From Pseudomonadota bacterium (GTDB lineage Bacteria; Pseudomonadota; Alphaproteobacteria; Rhizobiales; Rhizobiaceae): a stretch of 8,639 nucleotides of DNA. Below are positions 1 through 6,335 of this stretch, in pieces. Position 1 is the stretch's first letter, and every line of letters begins with the position of its first letter. The notes beneath the pieces are model-generated. The model searched no databases, was not told the origin of the DNA, and was given only the letters and a program-made list of their open reading frames with translations. The stretch covers positions 1 through 8,639 of the forward strand of contig JAFAGL010000322.1 of the NCBI GenBank assembly GCA_023422735.1. Direction: 5' to 3'. Made by a program: the position numbers and the translations under genes.

Positions 1-2675
1 GAAGACATCTGAGGGTTGCTGTACGGAAGCGCAACGAGAAAGACGCAGATCACGATCAAAAGCAATGCCGCAAACTTGCGACGCCATGCGGCGCGCAGAA
101 TCCAGCTCGCCAGCTGAGGTGCCCGGAAGAATATGCCTGAACGACGCTGCGGCGCAAAGCTGCGTCGGACGCCCCGAAGCGTTGAAAAAAGCCGGGGAGC
201 ACGTGGCATCAGCCATTCGCCGAAATCAGCATAAAATGGCCGCGGGAGATCGAGGTCAGGAATTTCAGAGTTGCCGGCGCGATTATTACGGGGGCGGTCT
301 TGCTGGTGCTTATTTCCGGCAGAAAACGACGCCGCTCTCATTGGGACTACAGGTGGCGCTTCTCCAGAAAATACCAACTGTATGGCTTTGTGAAGATTGG
401 GAACCAGACGCGCCAGCTCGTTTGCGGAAGCTGTCGAGGAGATCGTCTGGCGTATATCTTTTCTTACGGTGTGTAGTTCATCACTCGGAAGTCCGAAGAT
501 GCGAACGCCGAAATGTTGAATGCGTTTAGTCAGCGTCTGCACGCTTTGCTGGCGCAGGAATGAAACAATTTCAGGATCTTCCAGAGATTTCTTCAGTGCG
601 TCTTCGTCGCCGCGAAGAAGTGACCAGATTGTAAGGTTGCTGATACGCGCAGTTTCCGTTTCCTTGCGAGGCGGAAATGCGAGACCCTTGCGATAAGGAG
701 GCAGGAAATCTGCGGATGAATCGGGAGAGTAAACCCAATCGATGACTTGAAGCAGCCCGTGTTCGTGCGCTTCCATATCTTTGAGCACAGTTGAGGAAGG
801 ATGGACGCGGTATGTCGCTCCACCGTCTGCAATATAGTGAGACAATACCCCGCTGCGCAGGACTTGCGCGACCATCAGCCAGTCCTCGCCATTGCGAAGC
901 CCTTCCTTGAAGGGATAGCTTTTGATCAGTTCTGCACGGCCCATAATGGTATTAATGTTGGCCGGATTCCCGTGCATGTCACGAAATGAGACGGTGCGTT
1001 TTGTTCCTGAATCAAACTTGAGATCCAGGCTGCTCTCGTTGATGAACCGGATATAGCTATGCACAAGCTCGGTGGTTGGATCGTTCAACAGACTCGTCGC
1101 TCGGGCCTCCAGCGAGCCGGGCAACATTGTGTCGTCGGAATCCAGGAAGCAGATCAATTCGCCTTCTGCGGCTGAAACCCCGGTATTTCGTGCGGCGGAA
1201 ACGCCCTTTGCGCGACTTTCGAGGAGCTTGATCCGCGTATCCCCTGCAGCGAGTGAGCGGACGATGTCTGAAGTGGCATCGGTAGACCCATCATTCACAA
1301 CGATGAGTTCCCAGTCGGACAAGCTTTGGCCTTGAACCGAGGCGATGGCTTCGGCAATATAAACGGCCGAATTGAAGGCCGGCATGACGATCGACACTTT
1401 CGGCGTTTGCCGATCATCGCCATTCGAAGATGAGGCCAAGCTTGAAAGCGGGTCGGAGACCGGCGCATCACTCTGGGGGGCTTGCGAAGCTGTCACAGGT
1501 TCGCCCACGCCGTCCGCGCTGCGCTTTAAAAGCGCCGGAATGTAAGACGGAGTGCAGTTGATTACTTTTCTTCTCTTGGCCTCCAAAGCGCCAAGCCACG
1601 TCTCCAGAACGGCGCAATGGGTGTTGTAGTAATCATCGTAGTCGATTGCGAAGAAGGCTGGATGAGCGCGTTTGATGTCATCCATCTTGTCATTGAACTG
1701 AGACTTCTTGTCGTGACCCCAGAAATAGGAATTTTCATGGGCCGGGCGGCCATCGCAACCCAGGATACAGATCTCATTGAAATAGGTGCCGGCCAGCGGC
1801 AGCAGAAACAGCGTTAAAATGTTACTGGTCGTTGTAACATGGAATGACTGGCGCAGATCCAGATTTGGAATATCGCCATTCACAAATGGCAGCCCACCGA
1901 TCCGATGTTTGAAACGTTCTGGCAGATGGCTGATATAGATGTGGTAATCGCGCATGGGCACGATGAGATCCGCATCGTATTTATCCAAAGCTTCGATCAA
2001 CTCGGATCGGAACGCAGCGGCATAACTGGCAGGTCCGGCGTGGAAAATCGGATCTGCGATCACGATCAATGGGGGCTGGATACGCTCCATGAGTTCATGA
2101 TTGCGAACCATGCTGTTGCAGGCGATACAAACCCCGTCCGAAAAATCGAAGCCTTCGTCCAATGCCCGACTGAGGCCAGGGCCGGTGCCGAATATATAAC
2201 CCTTCTCCGATGAAAGACGGCTTTCCAAGCGTTTCGTATCGTAAGAAGAGCGGTTGATGGGAAGGTCTTTGAAGTCAGGAACCAACTCCGCCAGTCTCAA
2301 GTAAAATGAACTCGCATACTGGTCGTTGTTGTGGTCGATGCGGATCGCCGACACGCCCTTCGGCGCGATGGCTCGGGCCTCTTTGATTTCGGCCGCTTTC
2401 CAGGCAAAAATTGCACCGGCGCCCTTTGCCAATTCCCGAACGCGTTGATTGTCGCAATCCAGAGCGAATTTGACAGGGAGCGAGCCGACCAGGTTGCTGA
2501 GAGATTGGTCGAGATAGTCGGGAACCGGCCCCGGCTGGAAACTGTCGTCCACGATCGGCATGACGATCTCATCGATCGCGTCGCGATAGGGGTAAAGATA
2601 CCAGTGCAGACGATAAAAGTGATCGCTCGCTAACTCGGCGCTATCGAAAGCCGGATAGAATACAATCTTAACCAT
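1..2675 (-). CDS. Multidomain membrane-anchored glycosyltransferase (DUF115/GT42-like + GT2), 3' end beyond window
   Basis: Codon-by-codon translation of the minus strand from the ATG at 2675 gives 891 residues without a stop; the frame runs off the left edge, so the C-terminus is missing. Residues 1-155 are unrecognised. Residues about 158-383 look like a Rossmann domain of the DUF115/MptE/GT42 type: GTGPGLS (163-169), CN (186-187), LGCDGR (305-310), YFWGHD (317-322), H353, then an INCTP-like end. A Ser/Pro/Ala-rich linker covers about 385-424. A canonical GT-A family 2 domain follows: PKVSIVMPAFN (424-434), NDGSTD (461-466), DSDD metal-binding motif (512-515) and NGEDW (595-599), which fits the acidic catalytic region. 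After a basic, low-complexity stretch a single transmembrane helix spans about 868-885, preceded by RRK, so the enzymatic part is probably cytoplasmic. It is the last visible gene of a three-gene operon behind galE. Role inferred: transfer of a sugar from a nucleotide donor during surface polysaccharide synthesis. The GT2 assignment is firm; the first domain's activity is uncertain and could be sialyltransferase-like or non-catalytic. Confidence 0.85.
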   Translation of the reverse strand, partial: MVKIVFYPAFDSAELASDHFYRLHWYLYPYRDAIDEIVMPIVDDSFQPGPVPDYLDQSLSNLVGSLPVKFALDCDNQRVRELAKGAGAIFAWKAAEIKEARAIAPKGVSAIRIDHNNDQYASSFYLRLAELVPDFKDLPINRSSYDTKRLESRLSSEKGYIFGTGPGLSRALDEGFDFSDGVCIACNSMVRNHELMERIQPPLIVIADPIFHAGPASYAAAFRSELIEALDKYDADLIVPMRDYHIYISHLPERFKHRIGGLPFVNGDIPNLDLRQSFHVTTTSNILTLFLLPLAGTYFNEICILGCDGRPAHENSYFWGHDKKSQFNDKMDDIKRAHPAFFAIDYDDYYNTHCAVLETWLGALEAKRRKVINCTPSYIPALLKRSADGVGEPVTASQAPQSDAPVSDPLSSLASSSNGDDRQTPKVSIVMPAFNSAVYIAEAIASVQGQSLSDWELIVVNDGSTDATSDIVRSLAAGDTRIKLLESRAKGVSAARNTGVSAAEGELICFLDSDDTMLPGSLEARATSLLNDPTTELVHSYIRFINESSLDLKFDSGTKRTVSFRDMHGNPANINTIMGRAELIKSYPFKEGLRNGEDWLMVAQVLRSGVLSHYIADGGATYRVHPSSTVLKDMEAHEHGLLQVIDWVYSPDSSADFLPPYRKGLAFPPRKETETARISNLTIWSLLRGDEDALKKSLEDPEIVSFLRQQSVQTLTKRIQHFGVRIFGLPSDELHTVRKDIRQTISSTASANELARLVPNLHKAIQLVFSGEAPPVVPMRAASFSAGNKHQQDRPRNNRAGNSEIPDLDLPRPFYADFGEWLMPRAPRLFSTLRGVRRSFAPQRRSGIFFRAPQLASWILRAAWRRKFAALLLIVICVFLVALPYSNPQMS

Positions 2676-2699
2676 GTATGTATCGTCGCTCCATTCTCA
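2676..2699 (-). promoter_or_regulatory. Start region of the large transferase, with distant Shine-Dalgarno
   Basis: An in-frame TGA at 2699-2697 lies just upstream, and no ATG, GTG or TTG occurs between it and the ATG at 2675, so that ATG is the only possible start for the long frame. The best Shine-Dalgarno match, GGAG at 2692-2689, is 13 bases from the ATG, which is long. A short overlapping frame (ATG at 2694, stop TAA at 2670-2668) ends just past this start and could help by translational coupling; this is inference. Confidence 0.4.
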
Positions 2700-2828
2700 A
2701 TCGAGGCATAAGCGCGAGCAATATTCGAGAATGTTTCTCACTTGCGATACTCTGCAGTGCCTGGATAATAGAGGTTAGTGAATAGGAATTATTCTCGTCA
2801 GAATGTCGGAACCTGTGATGTTCGCATT
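2676..2828. other. Intergenic gap between galE and the large transferase
   Basis: This 153-base AT-richer gap lies inside the minus-strand operon. It holds two weak inverted repeats, GAGAA/TTCTC with a 3-base loop (2727-2739) and GAATA/TATTC with a 5-base loop (2780-2794). Neither is GC-rich or followed by a T-run on the minus strand, so I do not call a terminator. They could be RNA-processing or stability elements. No -35/-10 pair stands out. Confidence 0.4.
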
Positions 2829-3821
2829 TCATTCCATATTCCCGCGCATCATCAGACCCTGTTCCCATTTTATCGCCGTGGATATGATGATATCGAGGTC
2901 GTCGAATTGCGGCGTCCAGTTGAGTTCCCGCTTGGCAAGCTCCGGGTTTGACACGATGGATGCGGGATCGCCCGGGCGACGCTTTGCCAGGCGTGTTTCG
3001 AAATCTTTATGTTGCAGGCGCTTGACGCTTTGCAGCACTTCCAGCACCGAGTAGCCGTGGCCGTAACCGCAATTGGCGATCAGATTCCCGCCGCCTTGGC
3101 GAAGACGGTCGAGGGCGAGACGATGGGCGTGAACAAGATCCGAAACATGGATATAGTCACGAACACATGTCCCGTCGGCAGTGTCGTAATCGGTCCCATA
3201 GACATCGATATGGGGACGCTTTCCCAAGGCTGTTTCGCACGCGACCTTGATAAGATGCGTGGCATTTTTTGTTGACTGGCCCGCGCGGCCCTGCGGATCG
3301 GCGCCAGCAACATTGAAATAGCGCAATATTGTGTATTTCAGGTCGTGGGCTGCGGCAGCATCTGCCAGCATCCATTCGCTCATCAGTTTGGAGCGCCCAT
3401 AAGGCGATTGCGGGTTGAGCGAAGCATCTTCTGTTGCCGCTTCATCACCGGCCGAGCCGTAAACGGCTGCGGTGGAAGAAAAAATGAAATGTTTCACTCC
3501 CGAGCCAATTGCGGCGTCCAGGAGTGAGCCAGTGTTGCCGGTGTTGTTCTCGTAATAGCCGAGCGGATCGGTCACTGACTCCGGCACGAGGATCGAACCC
3601 GCAAAATGAATGATCGCGTCGACATCATGTTCCAGGATAACGGCGGCGACCAGTTCGCGATCGCCAATATCTCCGACCACCAGTTTGGCCTGCGGGGCGA
3701 CGGCCCAATCGTGACCGGTCGACAGGCGATCCAACACGACGACATCTTCGCCGGCATCAATCAGCTCCCACACCATGTGGCTGCCAATATAACCCGCGCC
3801 GCCTGTCACCAGAACCGCCAT
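2829..3821 (-). CDS. galE: UDP-glucose 4-epimerase (GalE/ExoB type)
   Basis: A full-length short-chain dehydrogenase/reductase of the extended type, 330 residues, close to the usual 330-340 for GalE. It interconverts UDP-glucose and UDP-galactose in the cytoplasm using tightly bound NAD. Visible motifs are the NAD-binding TGGAGYIGS (6-14), D31 at the end of the second strand for the NAD ribose, FSSTAAVYG (114-122) and catalytic YGRSK (Y141, K145). The position of the E. coli catalytic Ser124 is Thr117 here, a substitution accepted in the family. The C-terminal part carries RDYIHVSDL (221-229) and RRPGDPA (281-287), typical of epimerases. The sequence strongly resembles rhizobial ExoB from memory. 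The start is supported by GAGG five bases upstream of the ATG. It lies 61 bases behind the GT2 gene and 153 bases ahead of the large transferase, so it probably supplies UDP-galactose for the glycan these transferases make. A related epimerisation (such as UDP-GlcNAc) cannot be excluded. Confidence 0.95.
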   Translation of the reverse strand: MAVLVTGGAGYIGSHMVWELIDAGEDVVVLDRLSTGHDWAVAPQAKLVVGDIGDRELVAAVILEHDVDAIIHFAGSILVPESVTDPLGYYENNTGNTGSLLDAAIGSGVKHFIFSSTAAVYGSAGDEAATEDASLNPQSPYGRSKLMSEWMLADAAAAHDLKYTILRYFNVAGADPQGRAGQSTKNATHLIKVACETALGKRPHIDVYGTDYDTADGTCVRDYIHVSDLVHAHRLALDRLRQGGGNLIANCGYGHGYSVLEVLQSVKRLQHKDFETRLAKRRPGDPASIVSNPELAKRELNWTPQFDDLDIIISTAIKWEQGLMMRGNME

Positions 3822-3882
3822 CGAAACCTCATTATCGTTTTTGGAAACGCGTAAATTGCGCGCGAATAGTTAAGGCAAACAA

Positions 3883-4860
3883 TCAACTTTTGGAAGCTTC
3901 ACCGATTGGTGCCGGCGGCATCACCTTATCGTAGTCAATGTCATCGTGACGTGGATCGAGGTCTTCGTTCTGTTTTTCGACACGTGATACAGGGTAGTAA
4001 AAACGCCGGCGCAGATCATCGGAAATTCCGCCCTGAGCGCGATAGCCAGCGTAAGTACCAACCATCTGGTTGTAACGAAATGCGAAGATCGATGCGGCTT
4101 CCCGGATCAAACGCGCCTCAGCCAGTGCATGCCATAAATCGCTCGCAATATTGGCGGGCAGCAACCGCAGCATATCGAGAAAACCGAACGTGACATTCTC
4201 GTCGATGCGGCGCATGGCCATCGCTTCCCGGCGATAGCGATTGCGGACGGTTGCCCAGTTCTCCTCATGCACATGGATAATCTCTGCGTCTGCGACATAA
4301 GCCAGGACGCCGCCGTCAGTTTGTGCCTTTCGCGCCCAATCGAGGTCTTCCAGACCTGTCAGCGTTTCATCGTATGGGCGCTTTTCCCATTCCGATTTGC
4401 GAATGGCGCAATTGGCGTTGTTGCAGAAATAGGTAGCTTGTGGATCCTGCGATTCATTGGGAAACCATTTCGCGAAGATCTGATGCTCAGAATAATGGTT
4501 CAGGTGATTGCCACGCTGTTTGCCATAGGTCAGCACTACGCTTTCGCGTGCGAATGGACCGGTCAGTGATTGAAGCCAGTTCGTGCCGCGTGGATAGACA
4601 TGCGCGCTGACGAAAACCAGAATGTCGCCCGTTGCGGCCTCGCATCCACGGTTCAACGCGCGTCCAAAGGTGAATTCGCGCTTGTTGATCTTCACGATTT
4701 TTACGCCGAACTGCTCGGCGATCGCTACTGTGTCGTCGGTCGAGCCGCTGTCCACAAGGATGATTTCGTGCGGCTGAACGGTCTGTTGTGACAGGCCTAC
4801 CAGCAGCTTCGCAATGTGCTTGTCTTCGTTGTAAGCGCGAATGACGATGGAGTGCTTCAT
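3883..4860 (-). CDS. Family 2 glycosyltransferase (rhamnosyltransferase-like subgroup)
   Basis: A complete 325-residue GT-A fold enzyme expected to transfer a sugar from a nucleotide donor to a polysaccharide or lipid-linked acceptor at the inner face of the cytoplasmic membrane. It starts directly with the first strand of the fold (SIVIRAYNED, 4-13), followed by VDSGSTDDT (36-44) for nucleotide binding, GRALNRGCEAATGD (66-79), and FVSAHVYP (83-90) at the place of the usual DxD. CNNANCAIRKS (146-156) and the acidic TGLEDLDW (168-175) fit acceptor binding and the catalytic base. No transmembrane segment is evident; the last 40 residues are charged. The SAH-type metal site is found in a GT2 subgroup often annotated as rhamnosyltransferase, but the donor cannot be read from sequence. 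AAGG six bases upstream supports the ATG. It is the first gene of the minus-strand operon and faces the divergent regulatory region. Confidence 0.9.
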   Translation of the reverse strand: MKHSIVIRAYNEDKHIAKLLVGLSQQTVQPHEIILVDSGSTDDTVAIAEQFGVKIVKINKREFTFGRALNRGCEAATGDILVFVSAHVYPRGTNWLQSLTGPFARESVVLTYGKQRGNHLNHYSEHQIFAKWFPNESQDPQATYFCNNANCAIRKSEWEKRPYDETLTGLEDLDWARKAQTDGGVLAYVADAEIIHVHEENWATVRNRYRREAMAMRRIDENVTFGFLDMLRLLPANIASDLWHALAEARLIREAASIFAFRYNQMVGTYAGYRAQGGISDDLRRRFYYPVSRVEKQNEDLDPRHDDIDYDKVMPPAPIGEASKS

Positions 4861-4914
4861 GCCCGACCTTGGTTAGCTTGAACCGCCTTTCGAGGGTAAA
4901 AATCACTGAATTGA

Positions 4915-4931
4915 GGCGGCTCTAAGCCGTC
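4915..4931. repeat. Short hairpin-forming inverted repeat near the GT2 start
   Basis: CGGCT and AGCCG pair around a 3-base CTA loop; one G-T and one further G-C pair extend the stem to 7 bp. It lies 55-71 bases upstream of the GT2 start codon on the minus strand, where it could fall in the 5' leader of the operon mRNA or be an operator. There is no T-run behind it on either strand. Confidence 0.4.
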
Positions 4932-4958
4932 CAGCTACCTATATACCCGCGTTAGCAC

Positions 4959-4973
4959 CGGTTTCATGAACCG
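4959..4973. repeat. CGGTT-TCATG-AACCG inverted repeat
   Basis: Perfect 5-base arms surround a 5-base centre, giving a near-palindromic 15-base site between the two divergent genes. The size and symmetry would suit a dimeric regulator, but no regulator gene is present in the window and the site could occur by chance. Confidence 0.35.
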
Positions 4974-4986
4974 AAAATGAAGAACA

Positions 4987-5021
4987 ATGCCCGGAGCCGG
5001 CTTTCTGCATTCTCCGGGTAT
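4987..5021. promoter_or_regulatory. Ten-bp stem inverted repeat in the divergent promoter region
   Basis: ATGCCCGGAG (4987-4996) pairs with CTCCGGGTAT (5012-5021): nine Watson-Crick pairs and one G-T wobble around a 15-base loop. No gene ends here and no T-run follows closely on either strand, so it is unlikely to be an ordinary terminator. Possible roles are a regulator-binding site, a stem in a 5' leader (about 127 bases upstream of the GT2 start on the minus strand), part of a small RNA, or a copy of a dispersed intergenic repeat. Confidence 0.5.
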
Positions 5022-5207
5022 GGGGTGAAGTTTCAAAAACCCGTTTGGCGGCGCTCCGTGCAAACAGCAACTTACACCTTATCGATCGGAGCATAATTCT
5101 GGCATCAGCGCCCTGCGCAACCAATACATATGCCGATCCTGTGTGCAACCGAGCCCGTGGTAGCGTGAAGGCTCGCGTTCGGACGAACGATCGGGCTAGA
5201 AAAGGGT

Positions 5208-6335
5208 ATGACATTCCGCTTCATTCATTCAAGCGATCTACATCTTGGCAAGCGGTTCGGCCAGTTCTCGGGGGACCTGCCGGCAAAGCTGCGGGAAGCA
5301 CGCCATGCCGTGATCGGAAAGCTTGCAGAGCAGGCTCGTGCCCAGAACGCATCCACTATTTTGTTGGCGGGCGATACTTTCGATACGGAAACGCCTGCGC
5401 CGGAAATCAGGAGACAAGCGCTCAGCGAGATGAGCCATCACTCAACCATTCGCTGGGTTGTTCTTCCGGGCAATCACGACTCGCTTCAAGCTGCGCAACT
5501 CTGGGCAGCATTGCAAAACGAAGTGCCGGGAAATGTCATTCTCGCCACGCAAGCGGCGCCGATCGAGCTTGCTTCTGATGTCGTTTTGCTCCCAGCACCG
5601 TGCACGACGCGCAGACCGGGCCGTGATCTTACCGAATGGATGAACAACGCTGCGACACCCGATGGCGTGATCCGCATCGGGTTGGCGCATGGGGCGGTCC
5701 AAACTTTTTCTGAGGACGACAACGGAGATGACGTTATTGCGCCGGACAGGGCTGGCCGGGCCGGCCTGTCCTATCTGGCCCTTGGCGATTGGCATGGCGG
5801 CGTTAAAGTCGACACGCGCACATATTACAGCGGAACACCGGAACCGGATCGTTTCAAGCATGACCGACCGGGTGAAGCCCTGCTTGTAGCGCTTGAGGGT
5901 CCAGACGCCCTGCCGCAGATTTCCGCGCTTCAAACGGGCAGTTTCGAATGGCGATCGCTGACGCTGGATCTGCTTCCGGATGAGGACGCGGTGGAGCTTT
6001 TTCAAGCCGCGCTGCCGGACATCCGATCGCGCCGGCAAACGCTCCTTGCGCTGTCTGCGCGAGGAAGGGCGCGCCTTGCGGCGCATACAGCGCTTGCAGA
6101 GGCAATTGAAACACAGCGTCATGATTTCGCGTGGCTTGAATTTTCCCAATCCGATTTGGCAACCGAATGTGAGGCTGGAGATCTTGACGCGATAGACAGG
6201 GCAGGCGCCCTGCGCGAAGCAGCGGATGCACTTCTCGGTGAGGGTGCGGATCCAACGCGATCCGGCGAAGATCGCGACGTTGCAATGGCCGCGCTCTCGC
6301 GTCTTTACGCTTACGCACAGGCGATCGCGTCGTGA
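5208..6335 (+). CDS. SbcD/Mre11/YhaO-type DNA repair exonuclease (calcineurin-like metallophosphoesterase)
   Basis: A complete 375-residue predicted Mn-dependent nuclease that should process DNA ends together with the ATPase encoded immediately downstream. The metallophosphoesterase motifs are in order: SSDLHLG (8-14; D10, H12), GDTFD (55-59), GNHD (88-91), AHG (160-162; H161) and LGDWHG (192-197). In the last motif the usual GHxH reads GDWH, with Asp at the first His position; I believe this form is common in alphaproteobacterial relatives. SGTPEPDRF (208-216) follows, as in COG0420 members. Residues 235-375 form a variable, probably ATPase-binding, C-terminal part. The length matches SbcD or YhaO. 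An in-frame TGA at 5166-5168 and no ATG, GTG or TTG until 5208 fix the start. AAGGG lies immediately upstream with unusually short spacing (1-2 bases). The stop overlaps the next start as GTGA, implying coupled translation. Confidence 0.92.
   Translation: MTFRFIHSSDLHLGKRFGQFSGDLPAKLREARHAVIGKLAEQARAQNASTILLAGDTFDTETPAPEIRRQALSEMSHHSTIRWVVLPGNHDSLQAAQLWAALQNEVPGNVILATQAAPIELASDVVLLPAPCTTRRPGRDLTEWMNNAATPDGVIRIGLAHGAVQTFSEDDNGDDVIAPDRAGRAGLSYLALGDWHGGVKVDTRTYYSGTPEPDRFKHDRPGEALLVALEGPDALPQISALQTGSFEWRSLTLDLLPDEDAVELFQAALPDIRSRRQTLLALSARGRARLAAHTALAEAIETQRHDFAWLEFSQSDLATECEAGDLDAIDRAGALREAADALLGEGADPTRSGEDRDVAMAALSRLYAYAQAIAS
6332..6335 (+). other. GTGA stop-start overlap
   Basis: The TGA of the nuclease gene (6333-6335) overlaps the GTG start of the ATPase gene (6332-6334). 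This arrangement is a usual sign of translational coupling between subunits of one complex. Confidence 0.85.

Larger units (their letters stand above)
4861..5207. other. Divergent intergenic regulatory region
   Basis: This 347-base stretch separates the glycosyltransferase operon (minus) from the nuclease-ATPase pair (plus), so it should hold promoters in both directions. I found no convincing gene in it. Three inverted repeats crowd into 4915-5021: GGCGGCT/AGCCGTC (4915-4931, one G-T pair), CGGTT/AACCG around TCATG (4959-4973), and a 10-bp stem (4987-5021). A weak minus-strand -10-like TATATA lies at 4945-4940, and a plus-strand CATAAT at 5092-5097 has a CTTACA 15 bases upstream. Both promoter guesses are poor matches and only suggestive. 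Confidence 0.55.

Noticed and set aside
65..529. 154-codon plus-strand open frame
   Set aside because: It lies entirely opposite the C-terminal part of the large transferase, whose minus frame has clear domains and a transmembrane helix. Its translation is Arg/Cys/Ser-rich and shows no motif.
2727..2739. Hairpin GAGAA-TGT-TTCTC as a terminator after galE
   Set aside because: The stem is only five AT-rich pairs and no T-run follows on the minus strand, so intrinsic termination is not supported.
2668..2868. 66-codon minus-strand gene between galE and the large transferase
   Set aside because: It would begin inside galE and has no domain or good ribosome binding site. Only the last eight codons, which overlap the transferase start, are kept as a low-interest observation.
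4939..5214. 91-codon minus-strand frame in the divergent intergenic region
   Set aside because: It would start inside the nuclease coding sequence, has Arg/Ala/Ser-rich composition without a recognisable domain, and runs through the inverted-repeat cluster. I see no supporting ribosome binding site.
5045..5578. 177-codon plus-strand frame overlapping the nuclease start
   Set aside because: Most of it lies in another frame of the nuclease gene, and its translation is low-complexity without motifs.
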